From contig NZ_JHAC01000057.1 in assembly GCF_000599865.1 (NCBI RefSeq), positions 1 to 11,612 of the forward strand: 11,612 bases of DNA, given 5' to 3'. The position numbers were made by a program, and so were the translations under genes. The notes below the pieces were generated by a model. It searched no databases. It was not told the origin of the DNA and saw only the letters and a list, made by a program, of their open reading frames with translations. The first letter of the stretch is position 1. Each line of letters begins with the position of its first letter. This document shows, piece after piece, positions 1 to 10,187 of the stretch. This DNA comes from Deinococcus phoenicis (GTDB lineage Bacteria; Deinococcota; Deinococci; Deinococcales; Deinococcaceae).

Positions 1-1633
<1,633 letters not shown>

Positions 1634-1637
1634 GTCT

Positions 1638-1643
1638 TCACCT
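1638..1643 (-). promoter_or_regulatory. Shine-Dalgarno deciding the TTG start of the PBP gene
   Basis: On the minus strand AGGTGA lies 4 nt before TTG (1631-1633). No ATG or GTG occurs in frame between the upstream stop (TGA, 1670-1672) and this TTG. The next in-frame ATG (Met43) would delete the basic anchor and half of the membrane segment. This makes TTG the best-supported start. Confidence 0.7.
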
Positions 1644-1669
1644 GCCCGCCCGACGGTGTGACCGGGCGC

Positions 1670-1954
1670 TCAGCGGACCACATCCGCCACGCCCGCCGCC
1701 GCCGAGCGGAACTGCGCGTCCCGCGAAAGCTGGTTCGCCAGGCCCGACACGCCCACCAGCGCCACCAGGACCATCCCCAGCACGGCCAGGGCGGTCACGG
1801 CCGTCGCCCAGGGGGACCCCGGGGGGCGGCGGGCCGGGGCGGGGCGGGCGGGTTTCTCCCGCTTCTCGCGGCGGGACTGGGGGGCGGGCACAGCGGGGGG
1901 GGTCAGGGAAGGCAGGCCCGAGGAATAGGGTCGGGGCTTGCGGACGAAGCTCAT
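1670..1954 (-). CDS. Small single-pass membrane protein with Pro/Arg-rich N-terminal tail, unknown function
   Basis: A 94-residue protein that I do not recognise. Residues 1-48 are rich in Pro, Arg and Lys and look disordered and cytoplasmic. Residues about 50-73 (from ATAVTALAV to ALVGVSGLA) form one hydrophobic helix. The last 20 or so residues (SRDAQF to VADVVR) are short and would face outside if the basic tail stays in. There is no lipobox, no cleavable signal and no long coiled coil of the FtsL/DivIC type. The ATG has no Shine-Dalgarno but has TAGACT 6 nt upstream, so it is probably leaderless. The gene lies 36 nt before the class A PBP gene and in the same frame, which suggests cotranscription and a possible link to cell-wall synthesis; that link is inference from position only. 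The start and the reality of the gene rest on the promoter arrangement, the membrane segment and the exact fit before the PBP gene. Confidence 0.75.
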   Translation of the reverse strand: MSFVRKPRPYSSGLPSLTPPAVPAPQSRREKREKPARPAPARRPPGSPWATAVTALAVLGMVLVALVGVSGLANQLSRDAQFRSAAAGVADVVR

Positions 1955-1960
1955 GCGGAA

Positions 1961-1966
1961 AGTCTA
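1961..1966 (-). promoter_or_regulatory. Leaderless-type -10 element of the small membrane protein / PBP unit
   Basis: The minus strand reads TAGACT, then 6 nt (TTCCGC), then ATG (1954-1952). This matches a TANNNT -10 placed so that transcription starts at or very near the A of the ATG, with no Shine-Dalgarno in between. No convincing -35 hexamer is visible about 17 nt upstream. The identical hexamer at identical spacing precedes the cax gene. Confidence 0.65.
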
Positions 1967-2073
1967 GGGGCGGCAGATGAGTGGCGCGTCCGTCTTTGGG
2001 GGGACGGGGCCGGAGGGGGCCGCAGACCGGCTGTCTCCCGGATTCAGGCCCAAAAACAGCAGGCACAGAAACA

Positions 2074-2121
2074 GGCGGGCGGTCCAGTTGCTCCTGGGGG
2101 AGCCGGACCGCCCGCCTTTTT
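2074..2121. terminator. Strong hairpin terminator downstream of cax, apparently bidirectional
   Basis: A perfect 12-bp inverted repeat (GGCGGGCGGTCC at 2074-2085, GGACCGCCCGCC at 2105-2116) encloses a second 5-bp stem (GCTCC/GGAGC) with a TGGG loop. Read on the minus strand it begins 46 nt after the cax stop and is followed by TGTTTCTG, a mediocre U-tract. Read on the plus strand it is followed by TTTTT (2117-2121), a better one. It most simply ends cax transcription and insulates the next promoter at 1966. Confidence 0.8.
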
Positions 2122-2161
2122 GCCAGAAAATTGCCTCTCTGATGAATGCGTTGCCCCGGAT

Positions 2162-3331
<1,170 letters not shown>

Positions 3332-3337
3332 GCGGCG

Positions 3338-3343
3338 AGTCTA
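3338..3343 (-). promoter_or_regulatory. Leaderless-type -10 element of cax
   Basis: The minus strand reads TTTAGACTCGCCGCATG: the hexamer TAGACT ends 6 nt before the first ATG of cax, and no Shine-Dalgarno fits between them. The hexamer and spacing are the same as at 1961-1966. A -35 element is not recognisable; the 17-nt spacer is very GC-rich and holds a small hairpin. Confidence 0.65.
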
Positions 3344-3360
3344 AAGCCCCGTCCGGGGGG
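3341..3360 (-). terminator. Possible weak terminator of the injection-system operon, overlapping the cax promoter
   Basis: On the minus strand a 5-bp GC stem (GCCCC at 3356-3360 with GGGGC at 3346-3350, loop CCGGAC) is followed directly by TTTA. It lies about 55 nt after the VgrG stop. The stem is short and the U-tract has only three residues, so intrinsic termination would be weak at best. It sits in the spacer of the cax promoter. Confidence 0.25.
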
Positions 3361-3413
3361 CCGTTTCCTCATCTCCTCTTCACTTGGCCGTCCCCTTCAC
3401 CGGCCCGCGGCCC

Positions 3414-5087
3414 TCAGTTCAGGTTGATGGTGCTGCCCTTGACATCCACCGCGCCCGCGCCGCCGTCGATCCGGATGCCGTCTTGTGCCCTCAGGTCCAT
3501 GCGACCCTGCGCCTCGACCCTCACGTCGCCCTTCATCTGAATGGTCAGCGTGTTGGTCTTGCTGTCGATCCGGATGACGTTGCCGTTCATGTCCTCGACC
3601 AGGATGTGCGGCTGGTCGTCGGAGTCGTCGAGGACGATCCTGTGGCCCTTGCGCGAGTAATGCACGCGGCGGATGGTCTTGCCGCCCTTCACCACCCGGC
3701 GCGAGGGTTCGGGCGGCGCGTCCACCCCGTTCCACAGCCCGCCGATCACGTAGGGGTGGTGCATGTCCCCGAGTTCGAAGCCGACCAGCACCTCGTCGTC
3801 GACCTCGGGCAGCCACTCCATGCCGCGCCCCGGGCCACCGCCCGGCACGGCGACGCGCGCCCAGTCGCTCTCGTCCTTGTCGGAGAGCCAGGGAAACTTG
3901 ACCTTCACGCGGCCCTGGTTCCGGGGGTCCTCGTTGTTGGTGACGATGCCGATGACGAAGCCGTACTGCTTCTTGGGCTGGTGGGCGCCCGCCAACGTCC
4001 GGGCAATGTCCGGCGCGCGGCCCCCGCTGACGGTGAACTCGGTGGTGTAGCCGCTGCTGGTCTGCTGGTCGCCGGTGCGGAAGTGGTGCGTCACGCTGGA
4101 AAGCGTGTACTGGCCCTGGTAGCGGTCGCTGACGCCGCCCAGCTTGACGGTCATCCCGGCGGTCATTTTCGGGTAGCCGCCCGCCACACCCGTCGCCTCG
4201 ACCAGGCCCTGCCGCCGCTGGTCGGCGCTGCCCCCGGCGTACAGCTCTGCCAGTTTCTCCTGCCGCACCACGTGTCCGGTCAGGGTGTAGGGGGCGGCGA
4301 GGTCCTCCTCGCCCGCGGCGGCCACCTCGGGTTCGCCCCTGCCCTTGCCCGCCGCACTCACCACCGCCCGTTTGCGCTGCGGGTCCCAGCTGCGCAGGGT
4401 GGTGCCGCTGGCCTGCCCCAGGCTGCTCACGCGCGGCGTGAACTCCAGCAGGTTGACGCCCCAGTCCAGATCGCCCGCGTGGCCCATGCTCTCCATCGGC
4501 AGGCAGCAGAGGGTGGTGCCGTCCACGAACAGCAGGTAGCCCAGCTTCAGCGCGCGCTCGCGCAGAAAGTCCAGGTTGGTCTGGTTGCTCTGAAGCACGT
4601 AGTCGTGGACGAAACTGGCCGGGCCGACCTTGGCCTTGAGGCCGAGTTCGGCGGCGATCTTTTTCACCACGTCCATGTCGGTGACGTTCTGGAAGGTGCG
4701 GGTGTGGGTGCCGCGCGAGAGCCGGTGCAGGCGGTCGAAGGCGCGCACCACCAGCCGCTGCCCGTGCTGGAGCAGCTGCGCCTCGACCTCCACGATCTCG
4801 CCATCGAAGACGTTGACTTCCTGGTGCTCCTCGACGCGGATACTGATGGTCAGGGGGTTGCCGTTCAGGAAGGTGCCCTTCTGGTCGTCTGTGAAGCGGT
4901 AGGCGGCCTGCCCGGCGACCAGCGGCGTGAGGTCGCGCAGCGTCAGGGTCGCCACGTCGGGCATGTGCAGGCTGCTCTCGATGGTGATGTCGTGGATGTT
5001 CTGCATCACCTCGGTGGCGAGGTCGCCGTTGATGCGCACATAGAAGTGCGGCACCGAGCCGCGCAGGTTGACGGCCGGACTGGTCAC
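3414..5087 (-). CDS. VgrG-like spike protein of a contractile injection system (gpD/gp5 fusion, Afp8/Pvc8 type)
   Basis: A 557-residue trimeric central spike of the baseplate that pierces the target envelope when the sheath contracts. Residues about 1-330 form the gpD/gp27-like part, with a gpD-type N-terminus ([12 protein letters not shown]) and an internal [19 protein letters not shown] segment. Residues about 375-455 form the gp5 OB-fold, seen in [20 protein letters not shown], the [16 protein letters not shown] stretch and [11 protein letters not shown]. The rest is a beta-helical spike stem with hydrophobic/polar alternation (about 465-557), ending in GSTINLN. There is no C-terminal effector extension. 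GTG is chosen because GGAGGT (5093-5098) lies 5 nt upstream, overlapping the stop of the preceding gene; the gap between the genes is 3 nt, so translation is probably coupled. No PAAR tip gene follows; this is the last gene of the cluster here. Confidence 0.92.
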   Translation of the reverse strand: MTSPAVNLRGSVPHFYVRINGDLATEVMQNIHDITIESSLHMPDVATLTLRDLTPLVAGQAAYRFTDDQKGTFLNGNPLTISIRVEEHQEVNVFDGEIVEVEAQLLQHGQRLVVRAFDRLHRLSRGTHTRTFQNVTDMDVVKKIAAELGLKAKVGPASFVHDYVLQSNQTNLDFLRERALKLGYLLFVDGTTLCCLPMESMGHAGDLDWGVNLLEFTPRVSSLGQASGTTLRSWDPQRKRAVVSAAGKGRGEPEVAAAGEEDLAAPYTLTGHVVRQEKLAELYAGGSADQRRQGLVEATGVAGGYPKMTAGMTVKLGGVSDRYQGQYTLSSVTHHFRTGDQQTSSGYTTEFTVSGGRAPDIARTLAGAHQPKKQYGFVIGIVTNNEDPRNQGRVKVKFPWLSDKDESDWARVAVPGGGPGRGMEWLPEVDDEVLVGFELGDMHHPYVIGGLWNGVDAPPEPSRRVVKGGKTIRRVHYSRKGHRIVLDDSDDQPHILVEDMNGNVIRIDSKTNTLTIQMKGDVRVEAQGRMDLRAQDGIRIDGGAGAVDVKGSTINLN

Positions 5088-5090
5088 GGC

Positions 5091-5666
5091 CTACCTCCGC
5101 CCGTACTTGGCGCGCAGGTCGCCGGCGTAGCCCTGCGCGTCGTGCCGGATGCGTTCGCTGATGGCGTAGGTCCCCGCGCCCGCCCCGCGCAGCGTGCGGT
5201 GCTCCAGCGCCTCCTGAAACTCCACCGTGACCATCGCGCGCACCGGCATCCCGTTGGGCATGAACATGGTGTACTGCTGCTGCATGGAGGTGATGACCGC
5301 GTTGAAGAGCCAGTTCTCGCCCCAGATGAACAGGACCTTGGCCGGACGGCCCTTCCTGGTCTTGGGGTCGCGCAGCGATTCCTGAATGTTCATCAGCTGC
5401 CAGAGCAGGTCGGTGTGTTCGCGCACGTCCCGCACGGTCTTCTCGCTGTCGCGCAGGTAGGTGTCGAAAAAGAGCTGCATGCTGAGCTTGGCCCCGCTGC
5501 CCCCGGAAAAGGTGAGGTCGGAGGCGTCCTTGGTGCTGTTGTCCGCCGGTCCCCAGTTGTTGGACTTCTGGACCTGGTATTCCTTGGGGTTGAACAGGCA
5601 CTCGACCTTGATGGCCGGGCCTTCGATACTCTTGATGACGGCTTTGACGAGCGGTCCATCAGCCAT
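5091..5666 (-). CDS. Contractile injection system tube-adaptor protein (Afp7/Pvc7 type, CIS_tube domain), without LysM
   Basis: A 191-residue protein that in the family joins the inner tube to the spike inside the baseplate. The family pattern is clear: an N-terminal strand pair leading to CLFNPKEYQVQKSNNW (about 23-38), a GAKLSMQLFFDTYL segment (about 58-71), a helix with DVREHTDLLWQLM, then PAKVLFIWGENWLFNAVITS and a final VEFQEALEH. Many homologues carry a LysM-like domain (GDTLxxIA) at the C-terminus. Here the chain ends after a short charged tail (RIRHDAQGYAGDLRAKYGRR) with no such motif. ATG 5666 is preceded 5 nt upstream by AGGAGG (5672-5677), an excellent ribosome site. It lies 3 nt before the spike gene and about 100 nt after the kinase gene, so adaptor and spike may form a sub-unit with its own promoter. 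Confidence 0.9.
   Translation of the reverse strand: MADGPLVKAVIKSIEGPAIKVECLFNPKEYQVQKSNNWGPADNSTKDASDLTFSGGSGAKLSMQLFFDTYLRDSEKTVRDVREHTDLLWQLMNIQESLRDPKTRKGRPAKVLFIWGENWLFNAVITSMQQQYTMFMPNGMPVRAMVTVEFQEALEHRTLRGAGAGTYAISERIRHDAQGYAGDLRAKYGRR
5093..5098 (-). promoter_or_regulatory. Shine-Dalgarno fixing the GTG start of the spike gene
   Basis: GGAGGT on the minus strand lies 5 nt before GTG (5087-5085) and shares a base with the TAG stop of the tube-adaptor gene (5093-5091). This overlap points to coupled translation of adaptor and spike. Confidence 0.8.
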
Positions 5667-5712
5667 GGGGGCCTCCTGGGGACTGATCTCTGCGGTGCCG
5701 GGGTACCGGGCA

Positions 5713-5718
5713 AGTGTA
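5713..5718 (-). promoter_or_regulatory. Candidate -10 element for the tube-adaptor/spike pair
   Basis: TACACT on the minus strand (context GGGATACACTTG) lies about 46 nt before the tube-adaptor ATG, which would leave a leader of about 40 nt containing AGGAGG. No clear -35 is seen. It is the only TANNNT-type hexamer I noticed in the one sizeable gap of the cluster. This is weak evidence. Confidence 0.3.
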
Positions 5719-5740
5719 TCCCAACGGGGGCCGGAAGCGC

Positions 5741-5756
5741 GGCGGCCCGTGCCGCC
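5741..5756 (-). terminator. Small hairpin just after the kinase stop (attenuator or RNA processing stem, uncertain)
   Basis: GGCGGC (5751-5756 on the minus strand) pairs with GCCGCC (5741-5746) across a 4-nt loop, 9 nt after the kinase stop codon. No U-tract follows (GCGCTTCC), so it is not a standard intrinsic terminator. It could reduce read-through or protect an mRNA end between kinase and adaptor. Confidence 0.25.
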
Positions 5757-5765
5757 TGCCGCCCC

Positions 5766-8700
5766 TCAGCATCGGCCGGACCAGGTCGTGCCGGAGCGCC
5801 AGCCACACCAGCGCTCCTTGGCCTGCCGCGCGCTGTAAAAGCCGCTGAAGGTGTTGGCGTCGCTGCTGAAGACCACCAGGAAGCTGAGGTTCTCGCCCGT
5901 CTTCCCCGGCACGTCCACCTGGGCGCTCAGGCTGTAGGACCCGCCGGTGCTGGGGCTGAGGGTGCCGTGGATGCGGCCCTCGTCGCCGGTGCGGACATTG
6001 CTGAAGGTTCCTTCGACCGTGTCGCCGCGCACGTTCAGGTGAAGCCGCCCGAAGGGGTGCTGCCAGTTGCCGCTGAGGCGCCCGGTGCCGCTGGGCTGGT
6101 CCGCGACCTGCACGAGGACGCTCTGCTGGGTGCTGGCCGCGCCGGGACGGCTGGCCCGCAGGGTGAACTGGGTGTCGCGCCGCAGGGTCCGGGTCGCGCT
6201 GCCCGCCGCGTCGACCTGACCCAGCCCGCTGATAAACACGCGCCTGGCGTTCTCCACGTTCCAGCGCAGGGTCACCTCACCCCCCGCAGGCACCTGGGCA
6301 GGCGCAGCGCTGAAGGTGACGATCCGGGGCGCGGGGGCGGGCGGGGTGGGCGCGGCCACCGGGGGTCTGGGGGCCGGGCTGGCCGGCGAGGGGGACGCCG
6401 GCACGGCGGGAATGGCGGCCGGTTCGGGTCGGGGGGCAGGCGCGGGCCTGGGGGGAGCAGCCTGGGCCGCGGCGGGCACCGCGCGCACCTGCACCGGCTG
6501 GCTGGCCCTGACGCTTCCGGCCAGCAGGATATAGGTGGTGCTGGAGCCGGGTGTGAGGCGCACGCTGCCGTGCGGCGGGAACTTGCGGTTCAGGGGCAAC
6601 AGCTTGACCTGCTCTACCCCCCGCGTGTCCCAGCTCAGGGTGACGGGCTGCCCCCGCTGTACGCTGGCGGGCGACGCGCGGAAGGCCACGATCCGCGGGA
6701 CAGGGGCAGGGGAGGGCGCGGCGGCCACGGGCCTGGGCGTCGGCGCGGGTGTCGGTGCCGGGGCCGGTTTGGGCTGCGCGGCGGGAACAGGCGCGGGCAC
6801 CGGGGCCGGCTTCGGGGCGGGTTGGGGCTGGACAGATTGGGACTGGGCCGGTTGGGGCTGCGCGGGTTTGGGCCGGGGCGGGACGGCCGCCTGGGGCTTG
6901 GGTGCGGGCGGCAGCACCGGCAGCGCCAGCGACTGCGCGGCGGTGGCTCCGTCGCTGCTACGGGCGGTCAGGGTGAGCTGCGCGCTCTGGGCCGGGGCCG
7001 TCACCGTGGTGCTGCCCGAGGGGGGCAGCGCCAGCGTGCCGCCCAGCCCCGCGAGTTCGGCGCTGGCTGCGTCCCGGGTCTGCCAGGTCAGGGTCACGGG
7101 CTGGCCGCTGCGGGGTTTGCGCGGGGTGGCCGTGAAGGCCGTGACTTGCGGCGGGCGGGCGCTCACGCTGACGGCGCTGCTCGCCTCGGTGCTGCTCTGG
7201 CCGTTGCTGGCGCTGAGGCGGTAGGCGGTGTTGGTCTGCGCGACCACCTGTTTCTCGCCCTGGGCCGGGACGGTCCCGAGCGGGTCGATGGTCACGTTGC
7301 TGGCGTTGGCGACCTTCCAGCGCAGCGTCACCGTGTCGCCCGCCCGCGCGTTCTCCGGCGTGACCTGGAACAGCTCGACCACCGGGGCGAGCAGTTTCAC
7401 GCTGGCGCTGCGCGATACCGTCTTGTCACCCACCTGCGCCCGCAGGGTGTAGGTCTGATCCTGCGTCACCTTCTGCTGGAGGGTGCCGCTGGCGGCGACT
7501 GTGCCGACCGGATCGAGGGTGACGGTGCTGGCGTTGAGCACCCGCCAGCGCAGGGTGACGCTCTGCCCGGCGGCGGCCTGCTGCGGCGTCACTTGGAACA
7601 GGTCGATGCCGGGCGGCAGCACCTTCACGTCGCGGGTCTGGGTGACGTTCTGGCCGCCGCCCTGGGCGCTGAGGCGGAAGGTGGTGTCGGCCGTGATCTT
7701 CTGCTTCAGCTCGCCCTTGGCGGGCTGGGTGCCGAAGGGGTCGAGCGTCACCTCCCTGACGTTGGCGACCTCCCAGCGGAGGGTGGCGCTCTGGCCGCTG
7801 GTAATGTTCTCGGGCGTCACCGAGAAGCGCTTGACGACCGGCGCGGGCAGCCTGGGCGTGAGGGTCAGGACCGTCTGGGCCGTCTTGACGCGGCCGTAGG
7901 CGATCACCTGCACCTCGGTGGGTTCGGTGATGCCCTGCGGAATCAGCAGCTTGCCCCGGCCGCTGTAGAGCGTCTTGTTCCAGGGCTTGACCAGGATGCG
8001 CGAGGTGCCCCGCGTCTCGAAGTTCAGCGTGAAGGGTTTCCCGGCGGGCGGCTGCTGCGGGTCGGCGCTCACGCTCACGATGGTGGGCACCTGGAGCAGC
8101 CACCACACGAACAGAATGGCCAGGATCAGCAGCAGCGGCAGCAGCCACAGCGGGATCACCGGCAGGTGCAGCAGCGACACGGTGTCGGCGTGGTCCTGGC
8201 CGCGGTCGGGCCGCGGGTGAATCCGCAGGGTGCGCGGGCGCGGCGAGGCGATCCAGCGGATGGGCAGCCGCACCTGGAGGCGGTGCTCGAACTGCCCCCC
8301 GGGCTGCACCGTCACGTCCTGCGGCAGCGCCTCCACCCGCACCTTGCCGACGCCCTCGCGCAGCCGCAGCCAGTAATTATGGAGGATGGCGCGGACGGGA
8401 ACGATGTTGCGCAGGTCGCCGGTGGGCGGAATCCGCATCATGTCCCAGGGAGACTGGAGAAAGACGTGGCCCTCGTCGTCGCCCACGGCGGGGCTGTAGG
8501 TGATGGGCACGTTGGAAACGTTGGTCAGGCGCAGGTCGTAGTGGGTGCGCCGCCACGCGCTGCGCCGCCGGGGGGTCAGCTCCAGCCGCGTCTCAGTAAA
8601 GGGCAGCACCATCCAGTCCATCGGCGCGAAGCCGAACTCGGCGGGATTCTCGCGGCTGCGGGCCAGCACCTTCACCGGATAGGTTGCCGCGTGCGACCCA

Positions 8701-10187
8701 GGCTCGCGCGGCACCAGCACCTTCAGGGTCGTTTCACTGGTCATGCCGGGGTTGAGCTGCACCTCGTGGTAGAGGTTGTGCACCCAGGTTTCGGGGATAC
8801 CCTCGACCTCCAGCCGGAAGTGGTCCACCGTGCGCCCGGTGTTGGCGAGCTGCACCCGCAGCAGCCGCGCCTCACCGGGCTTGAGGTCGATGGCGCTGTC
8901 CTCGACCAGCACGCCGATGCGGGCCTGCTGCACCACCCGCTGCGGCGGTTGCAGCCGCAGCCAGAAGGGTTCCACCCGCAGAATGCCGCCGTCGGGCCAG
9001 GGCGTGCGCGCGCGGGGTTCCAGCGGTTCGCGCCCTAGCGTGGTCCCGTTGGTGGACCCCAGGTCGGTCACGAACACGCCGCCCCCCTCTACCCCGATGT
9101 TCAGGTGGTGGCGCGACACGCCCGCGTGTTCCAGCACAATCGTGTTGCCAGGGGCGCGGCCCAGCGTGGCGGTGTCGGCCCGCAGCGGCTCGACCCGCAG
9201 CAGTTGCCCGCCCTCGTCGCAGATCTGGAGCCGGGGCCAGGGCGTGCGGTCGGCTAGCGGCTCGATGCGCGGCGCGGGCGGCTCGGGAATGTCCGGCAGC
9301 ACGACCGTGGGGCGCGGCCCCTGTGGCAGCAGCCCGCTGAGCACCGCCTGGAGCGCGTTTTCGAGGTCATGGGCGTCGCGGTAGCGGTACTGGGGGTCTT
9401 TGGCCAGGCAGGTCAGCACCACCTCTTCGAGGTCCTGGGGAATGTCCACCCGGATCTGCCCCGGCGGGATGGGCGCGACGTGCTGGTGCTTGTCCACGGC
9501 GTCGGCCAGGTCGCGCGTCTCGAAGGGCACCAGGTTGGTGAGCAGCTCGTAGAGGATGACCCCCAGCGCGTAGAGGTCGCTGCGGACCTCGCTGCGCACC
9601 CCCCGGCACTGCTCGGGCGACATGTAGGCGGGCGTGGTCACGATCAGGCGGTCGTGCGTGCCGTGGGTGTAGGCCTGCAACTCGCCCACCCCGAAGTCCG
9701 AGACCAGCACGCCGTAGGCCTGGCGGCCCAGGATGGCGCGCGCGGGCGTGAGCAGCAGGTTTTCCGGCTTGAGGTCGCCGTGCATCAGGTTGGCGTCGTG
9801 GGCGGCGGCCAGCGCCCCCGCCGCCTGCCGGGCGATGTCGACCGCGATCAGCAGGTCCAGAAAGTGGCCCTCGCGCGCCTGTGCCTGGAGCAGCTGCCGC
9901 ACCGAGCCGCTCTGCGCCAGCGTCATGCCGTAGTAGGCGCGGTGGTCGCGCTCCATCAGCTCGCCGGGCGTCAGGATGCCGGGGTGCGCCAGCCGCCGCC
10001 ACTTCTCGAACAGGCGCCGGAACTGGAGCATGAACTGCGGCTGCGCGGTCAGCTCCGGGGCCACGACCCGCAGCGCGCTCACCTGCGCGCCGTCGAGGTT
10101 CTGCGCGGCGTACACCTGCCCCAGCCAGCCGCCCCCCAGCTCCCGCAGCAGCCGGTAGCCCTCGAAGATGGTGCCGGTGGCGGTCAC
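5766..10187 (-). CDS. Membrane-spanning Ser/Thr-kinase-like protein with FHA domain, one TM helix and seven extracytoplasmic Ig-like repeats
   Basis: 1473 residues. Order: kinase-like domain (about 10-285), FHA (about 318-405), an all-beta region with one or two Ig/NEW3-like folds (about 410-665), a TM helix (about 678-698), Ig-like repeats starting near 700, 779, 857, 933, 1010, 1164 and 1286, two Pro/Ala linkers (1093-1163 and about 1235-1285), and a C-terminal beta domain (1366-1473) ending in RWCGWRSG and a last Cys. The kinase keeps the glycine loop (GGGWLGQV, 18-25), HGDLKPEN (Asp138, Asn143), DFG (Asp164) and SPE (190-192). However, the VAIK lysine is Arg40 and the alpha-C Glu position is Leu59. 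The FHA is canonical: Arg344, SRHH from Ser358, STNGT with Asn380. The GTG start overlaps the previous stop by 4 bp (GTGA) with GAGGT 4 nt upstream. It sits between two baseplate genes, so its target is probably the injection particle (inference). Catalytic activity is uncertain. Confidence 0.9.
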   Translation of the reverse strand: MTATGTIFEGYRLLRELGGGWLGQVYAAQNLDGAQVSALRVVAPELTAQPQFMLQFRRLFEKWRRLAHPGILTPGELMERDHRAYYGMTLAQSGSVRQLLQAQAREGHFLDLLIAVDIARQAAGALAAAHDANLMHGDLKPENLLLTPARAILGRQAYGVLVSDFGVGELQAYTHGTHDRLIVTTPAYMSPEQCRGVRSEVRSDLYALGVILYELLTNLVPFETRDLADAVDKHQHVAPIPPGQIRVDIPQDLEEVVLTCLAKDPQYRYRDAHDLENALQAVLSGLLPQGPRPTVVLPDIPEPPAPRIEPLADRTPWPRLQICDEGGQLLRVEPLRADTATLGRAPGNTIVLEHAGVSRHHLNIGVEGGGVFVTDLGSTNGTTLGREPLEPRARTPWPDGGILRVEPFWLRLQPPQRVVQQARIGVLVEDSAIDLKPGEARLLRVQLANTGRTVDHFRLEVEGIPETWVHNLYHEVQLNPGMTSETTLKVLVPREPGSHAATYPVKVLARSRENPAEFGFAPMDWMVLPFTETRLELTPRRRSAWRRTHYDLRLTNVSNVPITYSPAVGDDEGHVFLQSPWDMMRIPPTGDLRNIVPVRAILHNYWLRLREGVGKVRVEALPQDVTVQPGGQFEHRLQVRLPIRWIASPRPRTLRIHPRPDRGQDHADTVSLLHLPVIPLWLLPLLLILAILFVWWLLQVPTIVSVSADPQQPPAGKPFTLNFETRGTSRILVKPWNKTLYSGRGKLLIPQGITEPTEVQVIAYGRVKTAQTVLTLTPRLPAPVVKRFSVTPENITSGQSATLRWEVANVREVTLDPFGTQPAKGELKQKITADTTFRLSAQGGGQNVTQTRDVKVLPPGIDLFQVTPQQAAAGQSVTLRWRVLNASTVTLDPVGTVAASGTLQQKVTQDQTYTLRAQVGDKTVSRSASVKLLAPVVELFQVTPENARAGDTVTLRWKVANASNVTIDPLGTVPAQGEKQVVAQTNTAYRLSASNGQSSTEASSAVSVSARPPQVTAFTATPRKPRSGQPVTLTWQTRDAASAELAGLGGTLALPPSGSTTVTAPAQSAQLTLTARSSDGATAAQSLALPVLPPAPKPQAAVPPRPKPAQPQPAQSQSVQPQPAPKPAPVPAPVPAAQPKPAPAPTPAPTPRPVAAAPSPAPVPRIVAFRASPASVQRGQPVTLSWDTRGVEQVKLLPLNRKFPPHGSVRLTPGSSTTYILLAGSVRASQPVQVRAVPAAAQAAPPRPAPAPRPEPAAIPAVPASPSPASPAPRPPVAAPTPPAPAPRIVTFSAAPAQVPAGGEVTLRWNVENARRVFISGLGQVDAAGSATRTLRRDTQFTLRASRPGAASTQQSVLVQVADQPSGTGRLSGNWQHPFGRLHLNVRGDTVEGTFSNVRTGDEGRIHGTLSPSTGGSYSLSAQVDVPGKTGENLSFLVVFSSDANTFSGFYSARQAKERWCGWRSGTTWSGRC
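6336..6480 (-). repeat. Pro/Ala-rich linker 2 between Ig-like repeats 6 and 7
   Basis: It encodes about 50 residues dominated by Pro and Ala with PAP, PRP and PASPSP units. It separates the two most distal Ig-like repeats of the kinase-like protein. It is probably an extended spacer on the outer side of the membrane. Confidence 0.75.
6699..6911 (-). repeat. Pro/Ala-rich linker 1 between Ig-like repeats 5 and 6
   Basis: It encodes about 71 residues with PAP, PQP, PKP and PTP units plus Gln and Lys, typical of a wall- or periplasm-spanning stalk. With linker 2 it lets the last Ig repeats and the C-terminal domain reach further from the membrane. The low-complexity sequence also makes the opposite strand read as long spurious Gly-rich frames. 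Confidence 0.8.
7396..7850 (-). repeat. Tandem Ig-like repeats, first two of three closely similar copies (about 76 residues each)
   Basis: Within the kinase-like protein, copies starting near residues 779 and 857, and a third near 933 (7389 downwards), share the layout VTPxxxxxGxxxTLRWxV, then VTLDPxGT or VTIDPLGT, then an A-YRL/TYTL strand. Similarity is also visible in DNA (for example the stretches around 7275-7300, 7512-7537 and 7741-7766). This marks these copies as the most recent duplications; the other four Ig repeats are more diverged. Confidence 0.75.

Noticed and set aside
3397..5601. Minus-strand frame of 734 codons overlapping spike and adaptor genes
   Set aside because: It is a shifted shadow of both genes, rich in Arg/Gly/Pro, and shows none of the gpD, OB-fold or CIS_tube motifs that the chosen frames show.
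5695..5715. GGTACC-centred palindrome upstream of the tube-adaptor gene as an operator
   Set aside because: The symmetric part is only about 6-8 bp in GC-rich DNA, with no second copy nearby; chance is sufficient.
3384..9038. Plus-strand open frame of 1884 codons
   Set aside because: It lies antisense to three well-supported genes (spike, tube adaptor, kinase), has no recognisable domain, and its composition (Gly/Arg/His/Val-rich, low complexity opposite the Pro/Ala stalks) is what the complement of GC-rich codons produces.
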